DNA of 64,000 nt from Bacillus pinisoli (GCF_023036475.1 NZ_JAJQKI010000012.1:36882-100881), one strand, 5' to 3'; shown: positions 34,719-46,690, counted from the first letter of the stretch. Notes: a model not told the origin generated them from the sequence alone. Made by a program: numbers and translations.

Positions 34719-35255
34719 ATGTTAAAAATATTTTCGACACAGTTACAAGGTGTTTTTAAAAAGATAGAAGAAAAAGAAGAGTTTCATTTGGAAGAGGGAG
34801 CTCGTTTACTGTCTCAAGCGTTAGTAGGAGATGGCTCTGTATATGTGCATGGAATGGAAGAATTAAAAGCAGCTGAACTGACAGCTATTGCAGGACCTGA
34901 AAAACTAGAAGGATTTAAATCTTATGTTGAAAATGGAAAACCCGCTATGATCAAGCCCTTTGATCGGGTACTACTTTTTGCTCGCTATGCACATGATGAA
35001 CAGGCGATTACCTTGATAAAATCCTTATCCGAACAAGGTGTATTGACGGTAGCTGTTTCAAGCATTGTGAATGAAGAAGAAGAAGGCTTACATCAATTGG
35101 CAGATGTTCATATTAACAGTTATCTAACCAAGGGTCTTATTCCTGATGAGGATGGTAGCCGATATGGATTACCAAGTACAATGGTTGCTATATATGCCTA
35201 TTACGGATTAATGTTTACGATTAAAGAAATTTTAGCGGAGTATGACGAAGAGTAG
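34719..35255 (+). CDS. ywjG: DUF2529 family protein YwjG
   Basis: This is a 178-residue soluble protein of a Bacillus-specific family with no known function. It resembles a SIS-type sugar-isomerase fold by pattern (VYVHGMEELKAAELTAIAG, then VLTVAVSS), which is only a suggestion. It is one of the few plus-strand genes and is divergent from spo0F. An AGAGGTGAG ribosome binding site precedes the ATG. It converges on pyrG across a shared terminator. Confidence 0.85.
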   Translation: MLKIFSTQLQGVFKKIEEKEEFHLEEGARLLSQALVGDGSVYVHGMEELKAAELTAIAGPEKLEGFKSYVENGKPAMIKPFDRVLLFARYAHDEQAITLIKSLSEQGVLTVAVSSIVNEEEEGLHQLADVHINSYLTKGLIPDEDGSRYGLPSTMVAIYAYYGLMFTIKEILAEYDEE

Positions 35256-35273
35256 ACTGTCTTCCTGAAAATA

Positions 35274-35308
35274 ATAAAAACCCTCTCCGAAAAAGGAAGA
35301 GGGTTTTG
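35274..35308. terminator. Bidirectional terminator between ywjG and pyrG
   Basis: AAAAACCCTCTCC pairs with GGAAGAGGGTTTT, with flanking A and T runs. It serves the convergent genes ywjG (plus) and pyrG (minus). Confidence 0.9.
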
Positions 35309-35317
35309 TTATAATCT

Positions 35318-36955
<1,638 letters not shown>

Positions 36956-37018
36956 TTAGTCGAAGTTCTATGTAAACAACTCTATTAATAAAATGCCTTA
37001 ATTTTAGATTTTTAAAAT

Positions 37019-37144
37019 AAAAAAAGCAAAAACTGCTACACCTTTTTGTAAAGGGAGCAATTTTTGCTTTTGTAATTAACGTGTTAAACGTCTGCTTTTC
37101 TAGAGCCCAAATATGATTTTATAGACAGGCCATTAAAAAGTCAA
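37019..37144 (-). promoter_or_regulatory. pyrG promoter and CTP-sensitive attenuator leader
   Basis: On the minus strand, -35 TTGACT (37144-37139), 17 bp, -10 TAAAAT (37121-37116), then 7 bp to a GGGCTC start (first G at 37108). About 50 bases later GCTCCCTTT (37058-37050) lies at the top of a terminator: GCAAAAATTGCT pairs with AGCAGTTTTTGC and seven T follow. These are the known elements of B. subtilis pyrG control, in which extra G residues added at the start when CTP is low pair with the C/T-rich tract and prevent termination. Confidence 0.9.
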
Positions 37145-37151
37145 GAGGAGA

Positions 37152-37748
37152 TTATTTGTTGTCATCTTCCTCATCATCGAAGTCATCTAGATCCTCATCT
37201 TCGTCGTCTAAATCTTCATCGTCATCGTCTAGATCATCTTCAAGATCTTCGTCTAAGTCGTAATCATCCTCATCTAGAAGATCATCATCTAAATCGTCGT
37301 CGTCATCATCGTCATCATCATCGTCGTCGTCATCTAGAAGATCTTCTTCTTCGTCTAGATCATCTAATTCATCATAATCTTCTTCATCGATTTCATCGAA
37401 TCCGTCGATGTCTAGATCATCTTCATCATCTTCTGAAGCTTTACGCTTCTTCTTCGGCTTCGCTGCTGGAATGATTTCTTCCTCAATTTGATCATATGGA
37501 TACCAACTTCTTAGTCCCCACTTGTTCTCTCCAACTGCAATAAAGCGTCCATCTATATTTAAGTCCGTATAAAATTGTGATATACGTTTTTGAGCCTCTT
37601 CTTCTGAAAGTTCTAGAAGCTTAACAATTTCTTTAAACAGATCACTAAAGACGATTGCTTGCTTGTTCCCTGAAATCATTATTTCATAAGCCAGCTCAAT
37701 CATTGACAACTGCTTAATTTCTTCCTGTGAGTAATTCGCTAAACTCAA
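37152..37748 (-). CDS. rpoE: DNA-directed RNA polymerase delta subunit
   Basis: Delta raises RNA polymerase recycling and specificity in Firmicutes. The 198-residue protein has a folded N-terminal domain (about 1-90; FYTDLNIDGRFIAVGENKWGLRSWYPYD, residues about 65-92) and a disordered acidic tail. The tail contains a run of 14 consecutive Asp. The start is a TTG at 37748, 9 bases after AAGGGAG. The tail DNA is a GAT/GAC triplet repeat, so strain-level length changes are likely. Confidence 0.95.
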   Translation of the reverse strand: MSLANYSQEEIKQLSMIELAYEIMISGNKQAIVFSDLFKEIVKLLELSEEEAQKRISQFYTDLNIDGRFIAVGENKWGLRSWYPYDQIEEEIIPAAKPKKKRKASEDDEDDLDIDGFDEIDEEDYDELDDLDEEEDLLDDDDDDDDDDDDDDLDDDLLDEDDYDLDEDLEDDLDDDDEDLDDEDEDLDDFDDEEDDNK

Positions 37749-37885
37749 GTCATAGCACTCCCTTTCTCCATACCTCGTATACTTCCTCTAAAAGTCTATT
37801 ATGTAGAATAAACCCTATAGCAAACATACTTTTCATTATAAACAAAAATATACCAATTATGCTATATATGTGTAACGTTTTTTTT

Positions 37886-37919
37886 CGACCGGTGCCTGTC
37901 ACCACCCGAAATTTGTCGA
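37886..37919. repeat. REP-A copy 4 between icmF and rpoE
   Basis: It reads CGACCGGTGCCTGTCACCAC then CCGAAATTTGTCG. The right arm is full length. The left arm is shortened, so it is an imperfect palindrome of the REP-A family. Confidence 0.8.
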
Positions 37920-37929
37920 ATGGACGAAA

Positions 37930-37960
37930 AAATAAGAGGAGTTCACCAACTCCTCTTATG
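37930..37960 (-). terminator. Terminator of icmF
   Basis: ATAAGAGGAGTT pairs with AACTCCTCTTAT around CACC. On the minus strand a T6 run follows. It lies about 20 bases after the icmF stop. Confidence 0.9.
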
Positions 37961-37976
37961 ACCGTTGCTTATAGAT

Positions 37977-40900
37977 TTACATATTTCTTCTGTATTGTCC
38001 GCCTACTTCGTAGAGGGCTCTTGTGATTTGGCCGAGACTTGCTACTTTGACGGTTTCTAGTAATTCTTCGAAGATGTTGCCGCCTGTAACTGCGACTTTC
38101 TTCAATTTATTTAATGCTTCTTCTACTTGGCCTTCATGTTGTTGATGGAAGGATGTAAGGTTTTTGATTTGTTGTTCTTTTTCTCCTTGTGAAGCACGGG
38201 CTAGCTCGATATTATCTAGGTCTTCATCGGATGGTGGGTTTGGATTTAGGTAGGTATTTACTCCGATGATTGGAAGCTCCCCAGAATGCTTTTTCATTTC
38301 GTAGTGCATGGATTCCTCTTGTATTTTTCCACGTTGGTATTGAGTCTCCATTGCTCCAAGCACGCCACCACGGTCGTTGATTCTTTCAAATTCTTGTAGC
38401 ACAGCTTCTTCTACAAGGTCTGTTAATTCTTCAATAATAAAAGCACCTTGAAGTGGGTTTTCATTTTTAGTCAGGCCATGTTCTTTTGTGATGATCATTT
38501 GAATGGCCATTGCTCGGCGTACCGACTCTTCTGTTGGTGTCGTAATGGCTTCGTCGTACGCATTTGTGTGTAACGAATTACAGTTGTCATGGATTGCCAT
38601 TAAAGCCTGTAACGTAGTACGAATGTCGTTAAAATCAATTTCTTGAGCATGTAGGGAACGACCGCTTGTTTGAACATGATACTTTAGCTTTTGGCTGCGC
38701 TCGTTTGCTCCATACTTTTCTCTCATAACTACTGCCCAAATTCTTCTTGCGACACGGCCAATCACCGTATATTCAGGGTCTAAACCATTACTAAAGAAGA
38801 ATGATAGATTTGGTGCAAAATCATCAATATTCATTCCACGACTTAAATAGTATTCGACATAGGTAAATCCATTTGACAGAGTAAATGCTAATTGAGAAAT
38901 CGGATTTGCGCCCGCTTCTGCAATATGATAGCCAGAAATAGAAACAGAATAGTAATTTCTTACTTTATGATCCGTGAAGTATTGCTGAATATCCCCCATC
39001 ATTCTAAGTGCAAATTCCGTTGAGAAAATACACGTATTCTGCCCTTGGTCCTCTTTTAAAATATCAGCTTGAACGGTTCCACGAACGGTTTGCAATGTCC
39101 ACTCTTTTACTTCTATATATTCTTCCACTGTTAAAATTCGACCAAGCTCTTTTTCACGTTTTTCGATCTGCTGGTGAATGGCCGTGTTAAAGAACATAGC
39201 TAATATAATAGGAGCTGGACCATTAATAGTCATGGATACAGAAGTAGAAGGTGCGCACAAATCAAAGCCGTCATACAGCTTTTTCATATCCTCTAGTGTA
39301 CATATATTAACTCCACTTTCCCCGACTTTACCGTAAATATCAGGACGATAATCTGGGTCCTCTCCGTATAACGTTACAGAGTCAAAAGCCGTACTTAAGC
39401 GTTTAGCCGTATCATCTTTAGAGAGATAGTGGAAGCGACGGTTCGTTCTTTCTGGTGTCCCTTCACCTGCGAATTGACGTTTCGGATCTTCACCCTCGCG
39501 CTTAAATGGGAATACTCCTGCTGTATAAGGAAAGGCACCTGGAACGTTTTCTTTATAAATCCAACGTAGAATTTCACCATAATCTGCAAACTTCGGTAAC
39601 ACTACTTTTGGAATATCCAGTCCTGATAAACTCTTTGTCGTCAGTTTCGTCACGATTTCTTTATCACGAACTTTTGTAATATATTCTTTTCCAGAGTAAC
39701 TTTCTCTTACCTTCGGCCATGTTTCAATTAGCTTTTTCGATTCTGGTGACAGCTTGAACTCGAATTTTTCACGAGCTTCTTTTAAAGCAAGGACAGTTTG
39801 TTCTTGACCTTCTAGTGCTTCAATAGCCCCATCTAGTTGGAAAAGCTTTCGTGCCGCTTCTACCTGCTCTTCAGATTTTTTATGATAGTTTCGAACAGCA
39901 TCAGCAATTTCACGTAAGTAATAACGACGATTGTTTGGGATAATGACGTTTTGCTTTTCTACTACATTATCTTTTGAAAAAGTGGAACTCCATTGCTTTT
40001 CGCATTTTTGATTAATCACTTCGACTAACGCAGCGAATAGGGAGTTCGTTCCTTTATCATTAAACTGACTTGCAATGGTGCCATAAACCGGCATTTCCGA
40101 AAGGTCTGTTTCAAACAGCATATGACTGCGCTGATACTGCTTCTGAACCTGACTCTTTGCATCCTCTGAGCCTTTTCGCTCAAATTTATTAATGACAATG
40201 AGGTCTGCATAATCAATCATATCAATCTTTTCAAGCTGTGAAGGAGCACCAAACTCACTTGTCATCACATACATGGATACATCACAGATCTCCGTAATTT
40301 CTGCATCACCCTGACCAATTCCACTCGTTTCAACGATGATTAAGTCAAAATTTGCAGCTTTTACAACGGAGATGGCATCTTTAATGGCTAATGAAAGCTC
40401 GGACTTTGATCCACGTGTCGCTAAGCTTCGCATGAAAACTCTTGGATTAAAGATTGCGTTCATACGAATTCGGTCACCTAATAGCGCTCCGCCCGTTTTT
40501 TGCTTAGTTGGATCAACGGATAGGACTGCAATTTTTATTTCTGGTATTTCATTTAAGAAGCGTCGAACTAGCTCGTCAGTTAATGAACTTTTTCCTGCTC
40601 CCCCAGTTCCGGTAATTCCAAGGACCGGTACATTTTGCTCAAGCTCTTTTACTTTTTCTAGTACAGCCTGTGCGTCTGGTTGTTTTGTTTCTGCACTCAC
40701 TTGGCTCTCTGCTATTGTAATAAGTCTAGTAATTGCTTGAGTGTTTCCCTCTTGTAAGCCCTCTAGTTCATTTTCAATAGAGGTGACCGTCGGAAAATCA
40801 CACTCCTCTATCATCTGGTTAATCATTCCTTGTAAACCATGCTTTCTCCCATCTTCCGGTGAGAAGATACGAGCAATCCCGTAATCGTGAAGTTCCTTGA

Positions 40901-41222
40901 TTTCTCTTGGAATGATTACACCTCCGCCACCGCCGTAGATTCGGATATGGGAAGCATTTCGTTCTTTCAACAAGTCATACATGTACTTAAAGTATTCTAC
41001 ATGTCCTCCTTGGTAGGATGAGATGGCAATTCCTTGAACATCCTCTTGAATGGCTGCTGTTACTACTTCTTCTACCGAGCGATTATGGCCAAGATGGATG
41101 ACCTCTCCGCCAGTAGATTGAATGATTCTACGCATGATATTTATGGAAGCATCATGTCCATCAAATAGACTTGATGCGGTAACAAAACGTATATGGTGTT
41201 TAGGTTTATAAATTTGGACCAT
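37977..41222 (-). CDS. icmF: Fused isobutyryl-CoA mutase IcmF (B12-dependent, with G-protein chaperone domain)
   Basis: IcmF interconverts isobutyryl-CoA and n-butyryl-CoA with adenosylcobalamin. In one chain of about 1081 residues it holds a B12-binding domain (about 10-140; DGHDAS with the cobalt-ligand His23), a MeaB-type GTPase chaperone (P-loop GTGGAGKS at 205-212) and the C-terminal substrate barrel ([20 protein letters not shown] near 640-660). The ATG at 41222 lies 7 bases after AGGAGG. It sits at the end of a beta-oxidation gene block behind a TetR gene, linking valine-type branched acids to butyryl-CoA. Activity on pivalyl- or isovaleryl-CoA, known for some IcmF, cannot be judged here. 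Confidence 0.95.
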   Translation of the reverse strand: MVQIYKPKHHIRFVTASSLFDGHDASINIMRRIIQSTGGEVIHLGHNRSVEEVVTAAIQEDVQGIAISSYQGGHVEYFKYMYDLLKERNASHIRIYGGGGGVIIPREIKELHDYGIARIFSPEDGRKHGLQGMINQMIEECDFPTVTSIENELEGLQEGNTQAITRLITIAESQVSAETKQPDAQAVLEKVKELEQNVPVLGITGTGGAGKSSLTDELVRRFLNEIPEIKIAVLSVDPTKQKTGGALLGDRIRMNAIFNPRVFMRSLATRGSKSELSLAIKDAISVVKAANFDLIIVETSGIGQGDAEITEICDVSMYVMTSEFGAPSQLEKIDMIDYADLIVINKFERKGSEDAKSQVQKQYQRSHMLFETDLSEMPVYGTIASQFNDKGTNSLFAALVEVINQKCEKQWSSTFSKDNVVEKQNVIIPNNRRYYLREIADAVRNYHKKSEEQVEAARKLFQLDGAIEALEGQEQTVLALKEAREKFEFKLSPESKKLIETWPKVRESYSGKEYITKVRDKEIVTKLTTKSLSGLDIPKVVLPKFADYGEILRWIYKENVPGAFPYTAGVFPFKREGEDPKRQFAGEGTPERTNRRFHYLSKDDTAKRLSTAFDSVTLYGEDPDYRPDIYGKVGESGVNICTLEDMKKLYDGFDLCAPSTSVSMTINGPAPIILAMFFNTAIHQQIEKREKELGRILTVEEYIEVKEWTLQTVRGTVQADILKEDQGQNTCIFSTEFALRMMGDIQQYFTDHKVRNYYSVSISGYHIAEAGANPISQLAFTLSNGFTYVEYYLSRGMNIDDFAPNLSFFFSNGLDPEYTVIGRVARRIWAVVMREKYGANERSQKLKYHVQTSGRSLHAQEIDFNDIRTTLQALMAIHDNCNSLHTNAYDEAITTPTEESVRRAMAIQMIITKEHGLTKNENPLQGAFIIEELTDLVEEAVLQEFERINDRGGVLGAMETQYQRGKIQEESMHYEMKKHSGELPIIGVNTYLNPNPPSDEDLDNIELARASQGEKEQQIKNLTSFHQQHEGQVEEALNKLKKVAVTGGNIFEELLETVKVASLGQITRALYEVGGQYRRNM

Positions 41223-41239
41223 CATGAAACCTCCTATTG

Positions 41240-41860
41240 CTATTTTGAGCGAATACCTTCTAGCAAATTGTGAATTTGTAGTTCTGTATATTCTTCCAAT
41301 GTATATAGCCCTTGTAGCACCCATCTTCTAAATCCCCACATTTGTCCTTGAACAAATATATTGTGAGAGATGAGTTTTCTTTCGTGATCGGTCAGGCTAA
41401 TTTCCCCATTTTTTACACAGCTAGATAAAATAGATTCAAACATCTCCACCATTTCTAGCTCTTTTTTTAGGACATACGGAAGCGCGTCTTTTGTAAGGGA
41501 CTTCGCTTCTTGGTACATGACGAGTACTTCGTCCTGCATTTCATCCATTACGATAAAATAGTTAGAGATTGCTTTTTTTAGGTTGTCGATGTTTCCTTGG
41601 TTAGGGTCGATGTCCTGGTTAAGCCGTTCACGGACTTGATCGTAAATACGATCACAAACGAGGTACAGAACATCTTCTTTTTTTCTTATATATTCATAGA
41701 GGGTTCCAATGCTAAACCCGGCTGCTTTGGCAATTTCTCTCGTTGTCGTGCGGTGGAAGCCCTTTTCTTTAAATAAGGAAACAGCACCTGTAATCATTTG
41801 ATTTCTTCTAATCTCGACTAAACGTTCATCTTTCACAGATGCATGAACGTTCTGTTTCAT
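41240..41860 (-). CDS. TetR/AcrR family transcriptional regulator
   Basis: This is a 206-residue repressor-type protein. The helix-turn-helix lies in about residues 20-62 ([20 protein letters not shown]), followed by a helical ligand-binding domain. It lies directly upstream of icmF (17 bp) and downstream of the acyl-CoA dehydrogenase genes, so an acyl-CoA ligand is a reasonable guess. It is not the B. subtilis FadR sequence. An inverted repeat AACGTTCAT...ATGAACGTT lies inside its own first codons. The ATG follows GGCGGTGAGAAGG. Confidence 0.85.
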   Translation of the reverse strand: MKQNVHASVKDERLVEIRRNQMITGAVSLFKEKGFHRTTTREIAKAAGFSIGTLYEYIRKKEDVLYLVCDRIYDQVRERLNQDIDPNQGNIDNLKKAISNYFIVMDEMQDEVLVMYQEAKSLTKDALPYVLKKELEMVEMFESILSSCVKNGEISLTDHERKLISHNIFVQGQMWGFRRWVLQGLYTLEEYTELQIHNLLEGIRSK

Positions 41861-41920
41861 CCTTCTCACCGCCTGTACTAGAGTTCATTGTGTTTAGTTG
41901 TTTTTAAAAGATTCTCGTTA

Positions 41921-43060
41921 TTATTTTGCGAGCATTCTTGAAATAACGAGACGTTGAATTTCTTGTGTTCCTTCGTAAATTTGCGTAATTTTAGCATCAC
42001 GCATAAAACGTTCAACCGGATAATCCTTTGTATAGCCATAGCCTCCGAATACTTGAACGGCTTCTGTCGTTACCTTCATCGCTGTATCTCCAGCGAATAG
42101 CTTAGACATAGCAGATTCTTTCCCGTAAGGAAGTCCTTGTGATTCTAGCCAAGCAGCTTGATAGGTTAATAGTCTTGCCGCTTCAATGCTTGTAGCCATA
42201 TCCGCAAGCTTAAAAGCAATACCTTGTTGTTCAATTATTGGCTTACCAAATTGCTTACGCTCTTTTGCGTATTCTACTGCTGCATCGAGTGCACCTTGGG
42301 CAATCCCAACAGCTTGAGCTGCAATACCGTTACGGCCACCATCAAGCGTCATCATCGCCACCTTAAATCCTTGACCTACTTCACCAAGGATGTTTTCAGC
42401 TGGTACACGACAATCCTCAAAAATGATCTCCGTAGTAGGAGATGAACGAATTCCTAGTTTAGCTTCCTTTTTCCCAACCGAGAAACCTGGGAAATCTTTC
42501 TCCACGATAAATGCAGTCGTTCCACGAGTTCCTTGCTCAGGGTTAGTCACGGCAAACACCACGTAGAAATCAGCTACTCCACCGTTTGTGATAAAGATCT
42601 TAGAGCCGTTAATAATATAATCGTCTCCATCTTTTTTGGCATACGTTCTCATGCCACCCGCATCCGATCCAGAAGAAGGCTCCGTTAAACCATAAGCCCC
42701 AATAGACGCTCCTTCAGCCATAGGACGAAGATACTTTTGCTTCTGCTCCTCCGTACCAAACTTAAACAACGGCCAACCAGCCAATGAAGTATGTGCCGAC
42801 AACGTCACCCCAGTAGACGCACACACACGCGATAACTCTTCCACAGCAATCACATACGCTAAATAATCACTGCCAATTCCACCGTACTGCTCTGGCCAAG
42901 GAATCCCAGTTAACCCAAGCTCCGCCATCTTATCAAAAATCTCGCGATCAAATCGCTCCTCCTCATCACGCTCAGCAGCAGTCGGAGCCACCTCATTCTT
43001 CGCAAAATCACGAACCATCTTTCTAATCATTTCATGCTCTTCTGTAAGTCTAAATTGCAT
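41921..43060 (-). CDS. Acyl-CoA dehydrogenase (short/branched-chain type), copy 1
   Basis: This FAD enzyme introduces the alpha-beta double bond into acyl-CoA and passes electrons to ETF. The 379-residue protein has the motifs [15 protein letters not shown], the C-terminal [15 protein letters not shown] and the catalytic Glu363 in YEGTQEIQR. It is about 60% similar by eye to the neighbouring copy, so the pair arose by duplication. Chain-length preference cannot be read reliably. B. subtilis has AcdA next to fadF and rpoE, and either copy may be its counterpart. Confidence 0.93.
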   Translation of the reverse strand: MQFRLTEEHEMIRKMVRDFAKNEVAPTAAERDEEERFDREIFDKMAELGLTGIPWPEQYGGIGSDYLAYVIAVEELSRVCASTGVTLSAHTSLAGWPLFKFGTEEQKQKYLRPMAEGASIGAYGLTEPSSGSDAGGMRTYAKKDGDDYIINGSKIFITNGGVADFYVVFAVTNPEQGTRGTTAFIVEKDFPGFSVGKKEAKLGIRSSPTTEIIFEDCRVPAENILGEVGQGFKVAMMTLDGGRNGIAAQAVGIAQGALDAAVEYAKERKQFGKPIIEQQGIAFKLADMATSIEAARLLTYQAAWLESQGLPYGKESAMSKLFAGDTAMKVTTEAVQVFGGYGYTKDYPVERFMRDAKITQIYEGTQEIQRLVISRMLAK

Positions 43061-43092
43061 ATTGTTTCTCCTCCTTGAGTTAGTAGTTCTTT

Positions 43093-43141
43093 ATCACTTT
43101 AAAGCACCGGGGGCCAGGCCCCCACTGCGTTAATACGTCAC
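43093..43141. repeat. REP-B copy 2 between the two acyl-CoA dehydrogenase genes
   Basis: The core GGGGGCCAGGCCCCC (43109-43123) is flanked by partly complementary arms (CACTTTAAAGCACC and ACTGCGTTAATACGT). It is a degenerate palindrome of the REP-B family. Confidence 0.8.
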
Positions 43142-43147
43142 AGTGTT

Positions 43148-44281
43148 CTATAGATTTTTACTTATAACAATCCGTTGTATCTCACTTGTTCCTTCATAAA
43201 TCTCACAGATTTTCGCATCTCGGAAGAAACGTTCAACTGGATAATCTTTTGTGTAACCATAACCACCGAATACTTGAATGGCCTCAGTCGTTACTTCTAC
43301 CGCTGCTCTTGAAGCAAAGAGTTTTGCCATGGAAGATTCCATTGTGCATGACTTCCCTTGCATTCGTAGCTCTGCAGCTCGGTAGATTAGTAGTTTGGCA
43401 GCTTCCACACTTGTCGCCATATCTGCAAGCTTGAAGGCAATCCCTTGTTGTTCAATAATTGGTTTCCCAAACTGCTTTCTCTGCTTCGCATATTCAGTGG
43501 CATGCTCTAAAGCCGCTTCTGCGATACCTAGTGCCTGGGCTGCTATACCAATTCTCCCTACATCAAGGTTAGCCATTGCAACTTTAAATCCTTCTCCCTC
43601 TTGACCAAGGAGATTACCTTTTGGCACCTTCGCGTTTTCAAAGATTAATTCAACTGTTCGTGATCCATGGAGCCCCATTTTATGTTCATCTTTACCAATT
43701 AATAGACCAGGTGTGTCCTTTTCTACTATAAAGGCAGAAACTCCTTTACTTCCTGGAATTTCAGGGTTGGTTCTAGCAAACACGATATACGTATCCGCTT
43801 CTCCTCCGTTTGTAATGAACACTTTTGAACCATTAAGGATATAGTTATCCCCCTCTTTTATGGCTCTAGTCTTTAAACTCGCTGCGTCCGATCCTGAGCT
43901 TGGCTCCGTTAAAGCAAATGCACCCAAATATTCACCTGAAGCAAGCTTAGGTACATATTTCTGCTTTTGTTCTTCGGAACCGAAATATAAAATTGGATTC
44001 GTTCCCACTGAGGTGTGAACTGATAGAATAACTCCCACGGTAGCACTAACCTTAGAAATTTCGTGGATGGCTAAGATATATGAAATAAAATCCATCTCTG
44101 CTCCTCCATACTTCTCAGGCACCGGGATTGCCATCAATCCAAGCTCACCCATCTTCTTTAAAACGGGACGTGGAAACTCACCAGCTTCCATCCTTTCTAC
44201 ATAAGGAGCAATCTCTCCTTCTGCAAAATCCCGTACCATCTTCCTCATCATTTCTTGCTCTTCAGTGAAAAGTAAATTCAT
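43148..44281 (-). CDS. Acyl-CoA dehydrogenase (short/branched-chain type), copy 2
   Basis: This is a second ETF-linked acyl-CoA dehydrogenase of 377 residues, with [31 protein letters not shown] and catalytic Glu363 in YEGTSEIQR. Size and motifs fit the butyryl-CoA/isobutyryl-CoA group (Bcd/MmgC-like). The start follows a GGGAGG site. It lies between hbd and copy 1, with REP-B palindromes in both gaps. Confidence 0.93.
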   Translation of the reverse strand: MNLLFTEEQEMMRKMVRDFAEGEIAPYVERMEAGEFPRPVLKKMGELGLMAIPVPEKYGGAEMDFISYILAIHEISKVSATVGVILSVHTSVGTNPILYFGSEEQKQKYVPKLASGEYLGAFALTEPSSGSDAASLKTRAIKEGDNYILNGSKVFITNGGEADTYIVFARTNPEIPGSKGVSAFIVEKDTPGLLIGKDEHKMGLHGSRTVELIFENAKVPKGNLLGQEGEGFKVAMANLDVGRIGIAAQALGIAEAALEHATEYAKQRKQFGKPIIEQQGIAFKLADMATSVEAAKLLIYRAAELRMQGKSCTMESSMAKLFASRAAVEVTTEAIQVFGGYGYTKDYPVERFFRDAKICEIYEGTSEIQRIVISKNL

Positions 44282-44299
44282 GTTGCACGCCTCCCTTTA

Positions 44300-44349
44300 G
44301 GACACTACCGTAACGGGGGCCTGGCCCCCACTCCATTAAAGTGTTAAAG
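44300..44349. repeat. REP-B copy 3 between hbd and acyl-CoA dehydrogenase copy 2
   Basis: The core GGGGGCCTGGCCCCC (44315-44329) has degenerate arms GGACACTACCGTAAC and ACTCCATTAAAGTGTT. Confidence 0.8.
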
Positions 44350-44357
44350 CAGTTAAT

Positions 44358-45212
44358 TTATTCGTACGTGTAGAAACCTCTTCCCGTCTTCTTTCCTAAC
44401 CAACCGGCTTTTACGTATTTACGTAGAAGTGGACATGGTCTGTATTTGTCATCACCAAATCCATCGTGAAGTGTCTCCATAATGTATAAGCAAGTATCTA
44501 GACCAATAAAGTCCGCTAATGTAAGTGGGCCCATTGGATGATTCATACCAAGCTTCATGACTTCATCAATGGCTTCTACTGATGCCACGCCTTCATAAAG
44601 GGTATATATTGCTTCATTAATCATCGGCATGAGAATTCTATTTGAAACAAAACCAGGGAAGTCATTCACTTCAACTGGTACTTTATTTAGTTTTTTTGTG
44701 ATTTCTTCAATGGCTTCATAAACTTCGTTTGCAGTAGCCAGCCCTCTAATTATTTCTACTAACTTCATGACAGGTACAGGGTTCATAAAATGCATGCCAA
44801 TAACCTGTTCAGGTCTGTTCGTTGCTGCGGCGATTTCTGTAATCGGTAAGGAGGAGGTATTAGTAGCCAAGATTGCATGCTGAGGTGCCAATTGATCTAG
44901 CTCAGCAAACAGCTTTGTTTTGATTTCCATGTTTTCCACAGCTGCCTCAATTACTAAATCAACGTTTCGAGCATTAGTCAGATCCGTTGAACTACTAATG
45001 CGATCTACGATTGAACCTTTTTCATCCTCGGTTAATCTACCCTTCTCCACTTGGCGAGTAAGGTTTTTCTGGATGACACCAAGTCCCTTCTCTACAAAAT
45101 CTATTTTCAGGTCATGTAGAATGACGTCATAACCAGCCATCGCACAAACTTGTGCAATTCCTGATCCCATCTGTCCTGCACCTATTACCATGATTCTTTG
45201 AACGTTCATCAT
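44358..45212 (-). CDS. hbd: 3-hydroxybutyryl-CoA dehydrogenase
   Basis: This NAD(P)-dependent enzyme oxidises 3-hydroxyacyl-CoA, the third step of beta-oxidation. The 284-residue protein has the Rossmann motif GAGQMGSG at about 11-18, the family signature [17 protein letters not shown], and the C-terminal catalytic domain with [16 protein letters not shown]. The ATG follows GGAGG by 8 bases, and a second ATG directly follows. It corresponds to mmgB-type enzymes of Bacillus. Confidence 0.94.
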   Translation of the reverse strand: MMNVQRIMVIGAGQMGSGIAQVCAMAGYDVILHDLKIDFVEKGLGVIQKNLTRQVEKGRLTEDEKGSIVDRISSSTDLTNARNVDLVIEAAVENMEIKTKLFAELDQLAPQHAILATNTSSLPITEIAAATNRPEQVIGMHFMNPVPVMKLVEIIRGLATANEVYEAIEEITKKLNKVPVEVNDFPGFVSNRILMPMINEAIYTLYEGVASVEAIDEVMKLGMNHPMGPLTLADFIGLDTCLYIMETLHDGFGDDKYRPCPLLRKYVKAGWLGKKTGRGFYTYE

Positions 45213-45272
45213 TTTCTACGCCTCCTTATGTAAATGAATAACTTTATATCATATATGCGCATTTGCTTTAGC

Positions 45273-45356
45273 CTATTAACGTGTTGGGGGACAGACCCCC
45301 ATCCCTTTAACGCATTACCGTGCCGGGGGACAGGCCCCCGATGCTTTACCGCGTTA
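45273..45356. repeat. REP-B copies 4 and 5 in tandem between the thiolase gene and hbd
   Basis: Two palindromes stand head to tail. The first has core GGGGGACAGACCCCC near 45286-45300. The second has core GGGGGACAGGCCCCC near 45325-45339, and its right arm (GATGCTTTACCGCGTTA) runs into the thiolase stop codon at 45354-45356. Confidence 0.85.
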
Positions 45357-46538
45357 CTTTGCTACTTCGATCATGATTGCGTCGCCTTGGCCTCCGCCGC
45401 TGCAGATGGAGGCGATGCCGATGCCGCCGCCTCTTCTTTTCAGTTCGTGGGCGAGGGTGATGATGATTCTTGCACCACTTGCACCGATTGGGTGTCCTAG
45501 GGCGACAGCACCTCCGTTGACGTTAACTTTGGCTGGGTCTAAGCTTGCGATTTCTTTGCTTGCAAGAGCTACTGCTGCGAAGGCTTCGTTGACTTCGAAC
45601 AGGTTAATTTCCTCGAGCGTCTTGCCTGTTTTCTTTAACAGTTCGTTAATGACAAGACCTGGTGTTTTAGGGAAGTCCTTTGCTTCCACTGCTATTGCCG
45701 TATGACCTAGTATGGTTGCGAGTGGAGTTCTACCTTCACGTTCGGCCCTTTCTTCACTCATTAAGACAAGTGCTGCTGCTCCGTCATTGATTCCTGGTGC
45801 GTTTCCAGCGGTAATGGTACCTTCTGTACCGAACACTGGCTTGAGTTTACCTAGAGCTTCCAATGAAGTTTCTTTTCTTGGAGCTTCGTCCTTGTTAATT
45901 TCCAAAGGCTCTCCCTTTCGAACGGGTACCGTTACTGGAACAATTTCTTCTGCCAATTTTCCAGATTCGATTGCCAGTAAAGCGCGCTGATGACTTTGAT
46001 AGGCCCATGCATCTTGGTCTTCACGAGAAAGCTCCATTTCCTTCGCTACACCATTTCCGTATTCACCCATGTGTACACCTTCAAACGAACAGGTTAATCC
46101 GTCATAGACCATTAGATCCGTCACAGCGGCATCTCCCATGCGAAGCCCAAAACGAGCTTTCGGTAGGATATACGGAGCATTGCTCATCGACTCCATCCCT
46201 CCAGCAACGATGACTTCTTCATCGCCTACTCGAATCATCTGATCTGCTAACGTCACACTACGCATGCCAGAAGCGCACACTTTATTAATCGTTTCTGTTT
46301 TTACATTCCAAGGTAAGCCGGCGTGTCTAGATGCCTGTCGGGAAGGAAGCTGACCTTGTCCGCCTTGTAATACAGATCCTAAAATCACTTCCTGTACGTC
46401 TTCTAGATTAACGTTTGCTCGATTCAATGCTTCCTTTACAACAAAACCACCCAGTTCTGCTGCAGAAAATGAACTAAGACCGCCACCAAATTTTCCAAAA
46501 GGTGTACGTACTCCACTTAGAATGACTGTTCTCCCCAT
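45354..46538 (-). CDS. Acetyl-CoA acetyltransferase (thiolase)
   Basis: This thiolase cleaves or condenses acetoacetyl-CoA and longer 3-ketoacyl-CoA. The 394-residue protein has the catalytic residues Cys88 (NKVCASGMRS), His349 (GHPIGASG) and Cys379 (CSGGGQGDA). It resembles MmgA/AtoB-type enzymes. The upstream region carries a CcpA cre site and an inverted repeat of the TGAACG type, so it probably starts the operon thiolase-hbd-acd-acd-tetR-icmF. Its last codons overlap a REP-B palindrome. Confidence 0.95.
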   Translation of the reverse strand: MGRTVILSGVRTPFGKFGGGLSSFSAAELGGFVVKEALNRANVNLEDVQEVILGSVLQGGQGQLPSRQASRHAGLPWNVKTETINKVCASGMRSVTLADQMIRVGDEEVIVAGGMESMSNAPYILPKARFGLRMGDAAVTDLMVYDGLTCSFEGVHMGEYGNGVAKEMELSREDQDAWAYQSHQRALLAIESGKLAEEIVPVTVPVRKGEPLEINKDEAPRKETSLEALGKLKPVFGTEGTITAGNAPGINDGAAALVLMSEERAEREGRTPLATILGHTAIAVEAKDFPKTPGLVINELLKKTGKTLEEINLFEVNEAFAAVALASKEIASLDPAKVNVNGGAVALGHPIGASGARIIITLAHELKRRGGGIGIASICSGGGQGDAIMIEVAK

Positions 46539-46603
46539 TTGCTCTCCCCCATTTAACTTTTCTATAGAATTTATTTTGAGACACCAGTTTCTCCCAAAAC
46601 AAC

Positions 46604-46617
46604 GGTAAACGCTTACA
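46604..46617 (-). promoter_or_regulatory. CcpA cre site upstream of the thiolase gene
   Basis: The minus strand reads TGTAAGCGTTTACC, 13 of 14 to the Bacillus cre consensus. It lies about 65-80 bp before the thiolase ATG. Confidence 0.7.
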
Positions 46618-46671
46618 CAAACTACTAAAACAAAAAAGTCATATCCTATCTACCCAGAACTATTTAAGTCG

Positions 46672-46690
46672 ACTGAACGCTCGCTCAGGC
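46672..46690. promoter_or_regulatory. Inverted repeat upstream of the thiolase gene, possible TetR operator
   Basis: TGAACGCTCGCTCA is an imperfect palindrome between the fadF terminator and the cre site. The half TGAACG recurs in the inverted repeat inside the tetR gene (41820-41852). Operator function is inference. Confidence 0.4.

Noticed and set aside
37911..37920. Spo0A box (TGTCGAA) in REP-A copies
   Set aside because: The heptamer is simply part of the REP-A arm and occurs in several copies without nearby sporulation promoters.
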